Assembly: GCF_000378985.1 (NCBI RefSeq)
Contig: NZ_KB905370.1
Coordinates: 1,159,330 to 1,223,329 of the forward strand
Source: Ensifer sp. BR816
Lineage (GTDB): Bacteria; Pseudomonadota; Alphaproteobacteria; Rhizobiales; Rhizobiaceae
Direction: 5' to 3'
Length of the DNA stretch: 64,000 nucleotides
How positions within the stretch are numbered: the stretch's first letter is position 1; each line of letters opens with the position of its first letter. The notes under the pieces were generated by a model. The model was not told the DNA's origin, did not search any database, and saw nothing but the letters and a program-made list of their open reading frames with translations. Below, piece by piece: positions 34,455 to 42,858 of the stretch. The translations under genes were made by a program, and so were the position numbers.

Positions 34455-34600
34455 GCAACATCCGATTTCGGGATTGACCCGCCGGCCCTTTATTGTGACA
34501 CCAAACTATGATTTAGGGCCTCACGAAAGATTCCCCGGGCGCGCTTTTCTGCGCGCATTCAAGCAGCCGATAAAGACGTTTTGTCAGGAGAGACGCAAAA

Positions 34601-36052
34601 ATGGCAGACACCAGCTACCCGGTCTATGGCGAGATTACCGGCCCGATCGTCGTGATCGGCTTCGGTTCGATCGGCCACGGCACCTTGCCGCTGATAGAGC
34701 GCCACTTCAAATACGACAAGAGCCGGCTGATCGTGGTGGAGCCCCGTGAGGACGCGAAGGACACGGAGATATTTGCCCGCCATGGCGTGCGCCACGTCCG
34801 CGCCGCCGTGACCAAGGAGAACTACAAGGAACTGTTGAAGCCGCTGCTGACCGAAGGCGGCGGCCAGGGCTTCTGCGTCAACCTGTCGGTCGACACCTCT
34901 TCGCTCGACATCATCAAGCTCTGCCGCAAGCTCGATGTGCTTTATATCGACACGGTCGTCGAGCCCTGGCTCGGCTTCTACTTCGATCCCGAAATGGACA
35001 ACGCCGCACGCACCAATTATGCGCTGCGCGAGACGGTGCGGCGGGAGAAGGAAAAGAACCCGGGTGGCACGACTGCGGTTTCGACCTGCGGCGCCAATCC
35101 GGGCATGGTCTCCTGGTTCGTCAAGAAGGCGCTCCTCAATCTCGCCGACGACCTCGGCCTGAAGTATGAGGAGCCGCATCAGGACGACCGCGAAGGCTGG
35201 GCCAAGCTGATGAAGAAGGCCGGCATCAAGGGCATCCATATTGCCGAGCGCGATACCCAGCGCACCAAGCACCCGAAGCCGTTCAACGTCTTCTGGAACA
35301 CCTGGTCGGTCGAAGGCTTCATCTCGGAAGGCATGCAGCCGGCCGAACTCGGCTGGGGCACCCATGAGAACTGGATGCCGAAAAACGCCAGGAGACACAA
35401 GAAGGGGTGCCAGGCGGCGATCTACCTCGAGCAGCCGGGCGCCAACACCCGCGTGCGCAGCTGGTGCCCGACGCCGGGTCCGCAATACGGCTTCCTCGTC
35501 ACCCACAATGAATCGATCTCGATCGCAGACTTCTTCACCGTTCGTGACAGGAATGGCGACGCCACTTATCGGCCGACCTGCCACTATGCCTATCACCCGG
35601 CCAACGACGCCGTGCTGTCGCTGCACGAGATGTTTGGCAACGGCGGCAACCCGCAGCCGGTGCACCACGTTCTCGACGAGACGGAACTCGAGGACGGTAT
35701 CGACGAACTCGGCGTCCTGCTCTATGGCCACGACAAGAACGCCTACTGGTACGGCTCGCGCCTTTCGGTGGAAGAAACCCGCCGCATCGCGCCCTACCAG
35801 AACGCAACCGGCCTGCAGGTGACGAGCGCCGTTCTCGCCGGCATGGTCTGGGCGCTGGAGAATCCCAAGGCCGGCATCGTCGAAGCCGACGAGATGGACT
35901 ACAGGCGCTGCCTCGAAGTGCAGCTCCCCTATCTCGGTCCGGTCGAAGGCCACTACACCGACTGGACACCGCTCGACGGCCGTCCCGGCCTCTTCCCGGA
36001 AGATATCGACACCAAGGACCCCTGGCAGTTCAAGAACATCCTCGTTCGCTAG
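34601..36052 (+). CDS. hss: Homospermidine synthase
   Basis: A 483-residue NAD-dependent enzyme that makes sym-homospermidine from putrescine, an abundant polyamine of rhizobia. The N-terminal Rossmann motif VVIGFGSIGHGTLPLIERHF, the STCGANPGMVSWFVKKALL segment and a C-terminal QVTSAVLAGMVWALENP helix match bacterial HSS, and the length is normal. An AGGAGAG ribosome site precedes the ATG. It is a single gene followed by a partial RIME-like repeat. Confidence 0.95.
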   Translation: MADTSYPVYGEITGPIVVIGFGSIGHGTLPLIERHFKYDKSRLIVVEPREDAKDTEIFARHGVRHVRAAVTKENYKELLKPLLTEGGGQGFCVNLSVDTSSLDIIKLCRKLDVLYIDTVVEPWLGFYFDPEMDNAARTNYALRETVRREKEKNPGGTTAVSTCGANPGMVSWFVKKALLNLADDLGLKYEEPHQDDREGWAKLMKKAGIKGIHIAERDTQRTKHPKPFNVFWNTWSVEGFISEGMQPAELGWGTHENWMPKNARRHKKGCQAAIYLEQPGANTRVRSWCPTPGPQYGFLVTHNESISIADFFTVRDRNGDATYRPTCHYAYHPANDAVLSLHEMFGNGGNPQPVHHVLDETELEDGIDELGVLLYGHDKNAYWYGSRLSVEETRRIAPYQNATGLQVTSAVLAGMVWALENPKAGIVEADEMDYRRCLEVQLPYLGPVEGHYTDWTPLDGRPGLFPEDIDTKDPWQFKNILVR

Positions 36053-36092
36053 AGCATTTGCGCGTCCGAAAAGACGGGCGGCGCTGCAAGCC
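36053..36092. repeat. Partial RIME-like element, copy 2
   Basis: Starts one base after the hss stop. GCATTTGCGCGTCCGAAAAG and the following GACGGGCGGCGCTGCAAG match the second-palindrome half of the elements at 24936-24980 and 38985-39030 with a few changes. The first palindrome is missing. Confidence 0.65.
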
Positions 36093-36372
36093 GATCGCGC
36101 CCGGAGCCGCCGCCCCGGGCGCCGCGCCGCTGTAGCGGCCCCGCACTCTTGCTCTCGACGCGTGATCTCGGGATTTTCTGCGCAAACGAAAGGCCGCCTG
36201 CGGCACGCGTGCAACTCCGGGCGAAGAAAGTCGCTTTAGCGCTTCGAATCGCTGCTCAATTTGCCGTCAAGCCGGTTCCGGTCGGGCGAATTATGCGGTA
36301 GAGCGGATAAGCAGAAGTGTAGCGGCATTGCGTTTGCATCCCGCTTCAACTCGTGACGCGGGAGAAACGCCG
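36093..36372. other. Palindrome-rich region upstream of omp10
   Basis: Two perfect stems, GCGCCCGG/CCGGGCGC (36097-36104 with 36115-36122) and GCCGC/GCGGC (36126-36139), follow the partial RIME copy without T runs. They may be further mosaic-repeat units. The rest holds no ORF of gene-like composition and no clear promoter. Confidence 0.45.
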
Positions 36373-36738
36373 ATGAAGCCACTCGCCATAATGACCGTCC
36401 TGGCAGCCGCCACGGCGCTTGCATCATGCCAGTCGTCGCCCAGTCAAATCCGCGAAGCGCCCCAGGCTCGCGGAAGCGGCGTGGATGGATCCTGGGTCGA
36501 TCCGAACGGAATCGTTTCCACCTTCGCTGGCGGCACGTTCTCGACCCGCACCACGGACAGCAACCAGCTACTCGCATCCGGCACCTATGTGAATGTCAGC
36601 CCGACCCTCGTCGAGATCAACATGACATCGCTGGTGCGGAACACCCAGTCCCGTGTGAACTGCGCGCTGGTCACGCCCACACAGTTGAACTGCACGACCG
36701 ATGCAGGCGCCCAGTTCTCCCTGGTCCGCCAGGGCTGA
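36373..36738 (+). CDS. omp10: Omp10-type outer-membrane lipoprotein
   Basis: A 121-residue lipoprotein precursor from ATG at 36373 ([20 protein letters not shown]) with lipobox LASC. The mature part ([50 protein letters not shown]) closely resembles Brucella Omp10 as I recall it. That protein is a small surface lipoprotein with a protease-inhibitor-like (Inh) beta-barrel fold. It is monocistronic with a strong terminator. The role is probably envelope stability. Confidence 0.88.
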   Translation: MKPLAIMTVLAAATALASCQSSPSQIREAPQARGSGVDGSWVDPNGIVSTFAGGTFSTRTTDSNQLLASGTYVNVSPTLVEINMTSLVRNTQSRVNCALVTPTQLNCTTDAGAQFSLVRQG

Positions 36739-36762
36739 GCAAGGCCAGCAGCGACCATGCGC

Positions 36763-36787
36763 GAAGCCCCCTAAGGGGGCTTCTTTT
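36763..36787 (+). terminator. Terminator of omp10
   Basis: Perfect 9-bp stem GAAGCCCCC (36763-36771) with GGGGGCTTC (36775-36783), a 3-base loop and T residues, 25 bases after the stop. Confidence 0.9.
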
Positions 36788-36960
36788 GTTTCTGAATCCG
36801 GCTTAACCGTAGTTCGAATCCGGCAAACAAGGCATGCGTTTAGCGCTTGAAGTCCGGCCCGACTGATGAAAACATCCGGCCTGCTGAACCGCCCCGGCCA
36901 GGAGGGTTTCTTTCCGGGGCTTCGCAATCGGCTGAAGACGACAGGCAACAGGAGAACACC

Positions 36961-38838
36961 ATGATCAGATACGTGCGGACCGGCCTCATCACCGCCTCCC
37001 TTCTCGCCCTCTCATCGGGTGCCGCCTTCGCCGATTACGAATTGAACATCCTCCACATCAACGATCTTCACTCGCGCATCGAGTCGATCAACAAGTTCGA
37101 TTCGACCTGCTCGGCCGAGGAGGAAGGCAAGAACGAGTGCTTCGGCGGCGTCGCCCGCCTGAAGACGCTGATCGATCAGAAGCGCCAGGATCTGACCGGC
37201 AAGAACGTGCTTCTGCTCAATGCCGGCGACAACTTCCAGGGCTCGCTCTTCTTCACGACCTACAAGGGCGCCGCGGAAGCGGAATTCCTGAACCTGATGA
37301 AGTTCGACGCGATGACCGTCGGCAACCACGAGTTCGACGAAGCCGAGGACGGTCTTGCGAGCTTCCTCGACAAGGTCAAGTTCCCCGTCGTCACCGCCAA
37401 CGTTCTGCCGAGCCACAAGTCGAAGATCGGCGACCGGATCAAGCCGTCGATCGTGCTCGACCTCGGCGGTCAGAAGATCGGCATCGTCGGCGCCGTCGCC
37501 AACGACACGCCGGAGCTTTCGTCGCCGGGGCCCGACATTCTGATCGGCGAGGACGTGGCAACGATCACCAGCGCCATCGAGGAGATCAAGAAGCAAGGCG
37601 TCGACAAGATTATTGCGCTCACCCATGTCGGCTATCCGCGCGATCTTGCCGCCATCGCCAAGATCCCGGATGTGGACGTCGTCGTCGGCGGTCACTCCCA
37701 CAGCCTGCTCTCCAACACGGACGAGAAGGCCGAGGGCCCCTATCCGACGATGGTCGACAACCCCGGCGGCTACAAGGTGCCGGTGGTGCAGGCGGGTTCC
37801 TACAGCAAGTATCTCGGCGACCTCGTCGTCACCTTCGACGACAAAGGCGTGGTCAAGGCGGCGAAAGGCGATCCGATCCTCGTCGACTCCTCCATCAAGC
37901 CGGATGAAGCCGTCGTGGCGCGTATCAAGGAGCTTGCCAAGCCGATCGAGGAATTGAGGTCCAAGGTCGTCGCCAAGACGGAGGCGCCGATCGACGGATC
38001 GCGCGAGAATTGCCGGGCGAAGGAATGCGAGATGGGCAGCCTCGTTGCAGACGCCATGCTCGATCGCGTCAAGGGCCAGGGTGTGACCATCGCCATCGCC
38101 AATGGCGGCGGGCTCAGGGCCTCGATCGACGCGGGCGACGTGACGATGGGCGAGGTGATCACGGTATTGCCGTTCCAGAACACGCTCTCGACGTTCCAGT
38201 TGAAGGGCGCCGATATCCGCGCGGCGCTGGAGAACGGCGTCAGCCAGGTCGAGGAAGGCGGCGGGCGCTTCCCGCAGGTGGCCGGCCTCAAATTCTCCTT
38301 CGATCGCTCGAAGCCCGCCGGCAGCCGGCTTGTTTCGGTCGAGGTAAAGGAAGGCGACGCCTTCAAGCCGCTCGATCCGGAAAAGACCTATTCGCTCGTC
38401 AGCAACAACTTCATGCGCGGCGGCGGCGACGGCTATGCCGTCTTCAAGGCCAAAGGCGAGAACGCCTACGACTACGGTCCGGGCCTGGAAACGGTGCTGG
38501 CCGACTATCTCGCGGCGCATCAGCCGTTCAAGCCCTACATGGATGGTCGCATCTCGGAGGTCGCCGCTGCCGCCGGCGCGACGGCGTCCGAACCGGCCGC
38601 GAAAACCAAGCCGGCCGAAAGCGCTGCCGCCACACCCGCTCCCCAACCATCGGCCGAATCGGCCGCGGCCGCCGGCGGTCCGCAGAAGCACGTCATCGCC
38701 AGCGGCGACACGCTCTGGGATCTCGCCGAGTCCTTCTACGGCAACGGCTTCGAATGGAAGAAAATCTCGGCTGCCAATGGTTACCCGGAGCCGCGAGCAC
38801 TGCATATCGGGCGGGAGCTGGAGATTCCGGCGAAGTAA
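36961..38838 (+). CDS. Periplasmic 5'-nucleotidase / metallophosphoesterase with C-terminal LysM
   Basis: A 625-residue protein from ATG at 36961 after CAGGAG; the frame opens earlier without a signal. Signal peptide TASLLALSSGAAFA. The metallophosphatase domain (25-300) has NDLHSR, GDNFQG, GNHEFDEAE and GGHSHS. The 5'-nucleotidase C-terminal domain (about 330-510) has NGGGLRASIDAG and NNFMRGGGDGYAVF. After a Pro/Ala linker, a LysM domain (about 575-625; VIASGDTLWDLAESFYG) should anchor it to peptidoglycan. It scavenges nucleotides in the periplasm. The LysM fusion is uncommon for this family. Confidence 0.93.
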   Translation: MIRYVRTGLITASLLALSSGAAFADYELNILHINDLHSRIESINKFDSTCSAEEEGKNECFGGVARLKTLIDQKRQDLTGKNVLLLNAGDNFQGSLFFTTYKGAAEAEFLNLMKFDAMTVGNHEFDEAEDGLASFLDKVKFPVVTANVLPSHKSKIGDRIKPSIVLDLGGQKIGIVGAVANDTPELSSPGPDILIGEDVATITSAIEEIKKQGVDKIIALTHVGYPRDLAAIAKIPDVDVVVGGHSHSLLSNTDEKAEGPYPTMVDNPGGYKVPVVQAGSYSKYLGDLVVTFDDKGVVKAAKGDPILVDSSIKPDEAVVARIKELAKPIEELRSKVVAKTEAPIDGSRENCRAKECEMGSLVADAMLDRVKGQGVTIAIANGGGLRASIDAGDVTMGEVITVLPFQNTLSTFQLKGADIRAALENGVSQVEEGGGRFPQVAGLKFSFDRSKPAGSRLVSVEVKEGDAFKPLDPEKTYSLVSNNFMRGGGDGYAVFKAKGENAYDYGPGLETVLADYLAAHQPFKPYMDGRISEVAAAAGATASEPAAKTKPAESAAATPAPQPSAESAAAAGGPQKHVIASGDTLWDLAESFYGNGFEWKKISAANGYPEPRALHIGRELEIPAK

Positions 38839-38861
38839 GACAATTTGCCTCTGTTGCAAGG

Positions 38862-38891
38862 GCCGGTGCGGGCTTCCCCGCGCCGGCTTTT
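38862..38891 (+). terminator. Terminator of the 5'-nucleotidase gene
   Basis: Eleven-pair stem with arms 38862-38872 and 38877-38887 (one G-U), loop CTTC, followed by T residues. Confidence 0.9.
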
Positions 38892-38925
38892 CTTTTTAGA
38901 AGGATTTGAAAACAGAGGTCCCGCT

Positions 38926-39030
38926 GCTGCATGTTCCTTAAATCGTCGCCGATTTCAGGAAAAAACATGCAGCGTTTTAAAGTGCTACAGCGACCTTTGT
39001 GCGTCTGATAAGACGCACGGCGCTGTAGGC
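38926..39030. repeat. RIME-like two-palindrome element, copy 3
   Basis: First palindrome has outer arms GCTGCATGTT/AACATGCAGC (38926-38973). Second has GTGCGTCT/AGACGCAC with loop GATA (38999-39018), inside CTACAGCG/CGCTGTAG (38985-38992, 39021-39028). It shares its second half with copy 1, with compensatory changes that preserve pairing (GCGC to GTGC with GCGC to GCAC). Hence the structure rather than the sequence appears to be kept. Confidence 0.82.
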
Positions 39031-39043
39031 CATATCGACGCCC

Positions 39044-40093
39044 ATGAGGAAGACGATGACCGAAGCAAATGTCGAACCGACCGCCGCCGCTCACCCGCCC
39101 GTGAATTCCGGCAAGGTCGGCGTGCTGCTGGTCAATCTCGGCACGCCGGACGGCACCGACTTCGCCTCCATGCGCCGCTATCTGCGCGAGTTCCTGAGCG
39201 ACAGGCGCGTCATCGAATGGTCGCGCCTCTTCTGGTACCCGATCCTCTACGGCATCGTGCTCAACACGCGGCCGCAGAAGGTCGGCAAGGCCTATGAGCT
39301 GATCTGGAACAAGGAACTGAACGAGAGCTGGCTCAGGACCTATACGCGCAACCAGGCCGCACGGATGGCCGAAGACTTCGCAGATCACCCGCGTGTCATC
39401 GTCGACTGGGGGATGCGCTACGGCCAGCCGTCGATCGCCTCGCGCATGCAGGCGCTGCAGAAACAGGGCTGCGAGCGCATTCTCGTTTTCCCGCTCTACC
39501 CGCAATATGCGGCGGCAACGACCGCGACCGTCAACGACAAGGCTTTCGAGGCCCTGTTGAAGATGCGCTGGCAGCCGGCGTTGCGCACCGTCCCGCCCTA
39601 TCACGACGATCCGGTCTATATCGATGCGCTCGCCACCTCGATCGAGCGCCACCTGGCCAGGCTCGACTGGCAGCCGGAGGTGGTGCTCGCGTCGTTCCAT
39701 GGCATTCCGAAGAGCTATTTCGAGCTCGGCGATCCCTATTATTGCCAGTGCCAGAAGACGGCACGGCTGTTGCGCGAGAGGCTCGGCTGGTCGAAGGAGA
39801 AGCTGCAGGTGACCTTCCAGTCGCGCTTCGGACCGGAGGAATGGCTGCAGCCCTATACGGACGCGACGGTCGAGAAGCTCGCTAAGGACGGCGTCAAGCG
39901 CATCGCCGTCATCAACCCGGGCTTTGTTTCCGATTGTCTGGAGACGCTGGAAGAAATTGCCGGCCAGGCGGCCGAAAGCTTCCATCACAATGGTGGAGAA
40001 AAGTTCGCGCATATCCCCTGCCTGAACGACAGTGCCGAGGGCATGGCCGTGCTCAACCACATCGTGCGCCGCGAACTCGAGGGCTGGCTGTAG
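39044..40093 (+). CDS. hemH: Ferrochelatase
   Basis: A 349-residue enzyme inserting Fe2+ into protoporphyrin IX. It has VGVLLVNLGTPDG, YGQPSIASRMQALQ, VFPLYPQYAAATTA, the catalytic-His segment LASFHGIPKSYFELGDPYYCQC, and FQSRFGPEEWLQPYT. It may start at 39044 or at the ATG 12 bases on. It is preceded directly by the RIME-like element. The length is typical for alphaproteobacteria. Confidence 0.96.
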   Translation: MRKTMTEANVEPTAAAHPPVNSGKVGVLLVNLGTPDGTDFASMRRYLREFLSDRRVIEWSRLFWYPILYGIVLNTRPQKVGKAYELIWNKELNESWLRTYTRNQAARMAEDFADHPRVIVDWGMRYGQPSIASRMQALQKQGCERILVFPLYPQYAAATTATVNDKAFEALLKMRWQPALRTVPPYHDDPVYIDALATSIERHLARLDWQPEVVLASFHGIPKSYFELGDPYYCQCQKTARLLRERLGWSKEKLQVTFQSRFGPEEWLQPYTDATVEKLAKDGVKRIAVINPGFVSDCLETLEEIAGQAAESFHHNGGEKFAHIPCLNDSAEGMAVLNHIVRRELEGWL

Positions 40094-40174
40094 TTGCGGC
40101 GCCATTTCTTCTGATGTAGAATACACCGCTGAGTTGAACGTAGCATTTCGTCGCCCAACCGCTGAGGAGGGCAC

Positions 40175-41173
40175 ATGGAGCTACTGGATCCCCTCTTCGA
40201 CCCGCAAAGCTCCTATGTCTCGACAGGGAGCCTTCCGCCGTCCGATCACGTCGCACGGCTGGTCACGCAGGCCCACGAACGCTTTGCCTCCGTCACGCTG
40301 GGACAGAATTCCCAGGTCTATCCGGCCCTTGCCCGTGTGCCGGGCGATCTGTTCGGCATTTGCGTCGTGAGCGTGGGCGGGCGCGTGTTCTCCGTCGGAG
40401 ATGCGGAACACGAATTCACCATCATGAGCGTCTCCAAGCCGTTCATCTTCGCACTGATCTGCGACGTGATCGGCGCCACCGGCGCGCGTGAGCGGCTGGG
40501 CGTGAATGCGACCGGCTACGCCTTCAATTCCGTTGCAGGGACCGAGCGTAACGCGGAAGGCCGCAGCAATCCGATGGTCAATGCCGGGGCCATCGCCACC
40601 ACCAGCCTGGTGCCGGGCGAGTCCGGGGAAGCGAAATGGCGCTTCATCAGCGAGGGCCTGTCTCGCTTCGCCGGACGGCAGCTGTCCGTCAACGATGAAG
40701 TCTACGCCTCCGCCTCCCGGACAAACTCCCGCAACCGGAGCATTGCCTGGATGCTCGAAAGCCTCGGCCGCATCTATTGCGACCCCATGGAGGCGACGGA
40801 GCTCTACACCCGGCAGTGCTCGCTGAATGTGAGCGCCAAAGATCTCGCCGTCATGGGCGCAACGCTCGCGCATGGCGGCTTCAATCCGCTGACGCGCGAA
40901 CAGGTCGTGAGACCCGAGGTCTGCCACTATGCCTTGGCGGTCATGCTGACCGCCGGTCTCTACGAGACCTCCGGCGATTGGCTCTACGAGATCGGGCTGC
41001 CCGGCAAGAGCGGCATCGGCGGCGGCATCGTCACCGTCTCGCCCGGCAAGGGGGGCCTCGGCACGTTCGCGCCGCCCCTCGACGAGGCGGGCAACAGCGT
41101 CAAGGGACAATTGGTGGCGCAATTCCTGTCACAACGGCTCGGGCTCGATCTGTTGATGTCACCTCCCGGTTGA
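40175..41173 (+). CDS. glsA: Glutaminase
   Basis: A 332-residue glutaminase A (L-glutamine to L-glutamate plus ammonia) with the serine-dependent beta-lactamase-like fold. The catalytic SxxK is SVSK (about residue 88). NPMVNAGAIATTSLV, TNSRNRSIAWMLES and the C-terminal GKSGIGGGIVTVSPGKGGLGTFAPPLD complete the active site. It uses a GAGGAGG ribosome site. It lies before an MFS exporter on the same strand, 60 bases apart, which may be cotranscribed. Confidence 0.95.
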   Translation: MELLDPLFDPQSSYVSTGSLPPSDHVARLVTQAHERFASVTLGQNSQVYPALARVPGDLFGICVVSVGGRVFSVGDAEHEFTIMSVSKPFIFALICDVIGATGARERLGVNATGYAFNSVAGTERNAEGRSNPMVNAGAIATTSLVPGESGEAKWRFISEGLSRFAGRQLSVNDEVYASASRTNSRNRSIAWMLESLGRIYCDPMEATELYTRQCSLNVSAKDLAVMGATLAHGGFNPLTREQVVRPEVCHYALAVMLTAGLYETSGDWLYEIGLPGKSGIGGGIVTVSPGKGGLGTFAPPLDEAGNSVKGQLVAQFLSQRLGLDLLMSPPG

Positions 41174-41233
41174 TGGCCGGCGCGCCGCTTCAGCTAGCCG
41201 ATTAACTCGCCAGGTCCAAAAGGGGGACTATCC

Positions 41234-42853
41234 ATGGCCGCGACGACATCTGCCCAGCAGGAACTTGCGGAAGAGCGAGCCTCCTGGATCCCCATGGTCG
41301 CGATTGCATTCGGCCAGGCGATCATGTCTTTCAATGTGGCGTCCCTGCCGGTCGCGCTCGGCGGCATGGTCGAAAGTTTCCAGGTTGCACCGACGACGGT
41401 GGCCACCGGCATCGTTGCCTATTCCATGATCGTCGCGGGCTTTGTCATGCTCGGCGCGAAGCTCGTCCAGCGCTTCGGTGCGCTACGCGTCTTCCGGCTG
41501 GCTGTCATTGTGTTTGGACTGGCGCAGGTTCTCATGACCTTCAGTCCGAACGCGACGGCCATGATCACTGCGCAGGCACTGTGCGGTGCCGCCGGCGCCG
41601 TCATCGTCCCCGCCCTCGTCGCGTTGATCGCCGAGAACTACCACGGCACCCAGCAGGCGACCGCCTTGGGCGCGTTGGGATCGGCCCGCGCGGGCGCCGG
41701 CGTGCTGGCATTCCTGATCGGCGGCGTGCTCGGCACCTATATCGGCTGGCGGCCGGTCTTTGGAATTCTGATCGCCGTTTCGGCGCTCGTCCTGGTGCTG
41801 AGCTTCCGGCTCAAGCCCGATCACGGTCGCCCTGACGTGCGGATCGACTTCGTCGGCGTGCTGCTTGCGGCAACGGCAATCATCCTGATCAGCTTCGGCT
41901 TCAACAACCTGAACGGTTGGGGACTTGCTCTGGCACGGCCGGCGGCACCGTTCAACGTGCTTGGCCTGTCGCCGGCACCGATCCTGATCGTCATCGGCAT
42001 CGTGCTCGGCCAGGGGTTTCTGCTGTGGACGCGCCGCCGCGAGGCGGCCGATCGCACGCCTCTTCTGCCGCTCGCCGTGCTGGATTCACCTCAGGAACGC
42101 GCGGCCGTCTTCGCCATGTTTTCCGTGGTCGCGCTCGAGGCCGCCCTCAATTTTTCGGTGCCGCTCTACATCCAGATCGTCCAGGGGCGTTCACCGCTCG
42201 CGACCGCCGTCGCCATGCTGCCGTTCAACCTGACAGTGTTCTTTGCTGCCATGCTGATCGTCCGCTTTTACGGCCGGATCACGCCACGACAGATCGGCCG
42301 CTTGGGATTTGCGCTCTGTGCCGTAGCGCTCATCTGGCTCGCTTTCGTCGTGCGCAATGACTGGAGTTCCATTCCCGTGCTCTTCGGCCTGGTGGTCTTC
42401 GGCATCGGCCAGGGGTCGCTCGTAACCTTGCTGTTCAATGTCCTGGTCACCTCCTCGCCCAAGGAACTGGCAGGCGATGTCGGTTCGCTTCGGGGGACGG
42501 CGAACAACCTCGCCGCCGCCGTCGGTACCGCCGTCGCCGGCGCCCTGCTCGTCGGCCTGCTGAGTTCGGCGGTCATGCGCCAGCTTGCGGAAAATCCGAC
42601 CCTGCCGATCGAGATCCAGTCACAGGTCAATCTCGACAGCATCACCTTTGTCAGCAACGAAAGGCTCGAGACTATCGTCGCGGCCACCACCGCGACGCCC
42701 GAGCAGAAGGCCGAGGCCCTTCGCATCAACACCGAGGCGAGGCTGCGGGCACTCAAGCTCGGCTTCCTGATCATGGCCGGGCTCGCGCTGCTGACCATCC
42801 TGCCCGCCGGCAAGCTGCCCAATTATCGGCCGGGCGAGATCCCCGAGGGCTGA
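41234..42853 (+). CDS. DHA2-type MFS drug-efflux-like transporter
   Basis: A 539-residue membrane protein with about 14 predicted helices. The loop LGAKLVQRFGALRVFRL matches MFS motif A, and GAAGAVIVPALVALIAENY and GSARAGAGVLAFLIGGVLGTYIGWR match motif B/C regions of the DHA2 group. The large periplasmic insertion near residues 440-495 is typical. The substrate is unknown; export of a metabolite or drug is inferred. It follows glsA and ends five bases before the convergent amidohydrolase. Confidence 0.9.
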   Translation: MAATTSAQQELAEERASWIPMVAIAFGQAIMSFNVASLPVALGGMVESFQVAPTTVATGIVAYSMIVAGFVMLGAKLVQRFGALRVFRLAVIVFGLAQVLMTFSPNATAMITAQALCGAAGAVIVPALVALIAENYHGTQQATALGALGSARAGAGVLAFLIGGVLGTYIGWRPVFGILIAVSALVLVLSFRLKPDHGRPDVRIDFVGVLLAATAIILISFGFNNLNGWGLALARPAAPFNVLGLSPAPILIVIGIVLGQGFLLWTRRREAADRTPLLPLAVLDSPQERAAVFAMFSVVALEAALNFSVPLYIQIVQGRSPLATAVAMLPFNLTVFFAAMLIVRFYGRITPRQIGRLGFALCAVALIWLAFVVRNDWSSIPVLFGLVVFGIGQGSLVTLLFNVLVTSSPKELAGDVGSLRGTANNLAAAVGTAVAGALLVGLLSSAVMRQLAENPTLPIEIQSQVNLDSITFVSNERLETIVAATTATPEQKAEALRINTEARLRALKLGFLIMAGLALLTILPAGKLPNYRPGEIPEG

Positions 42854-42858
42854 AGGCG

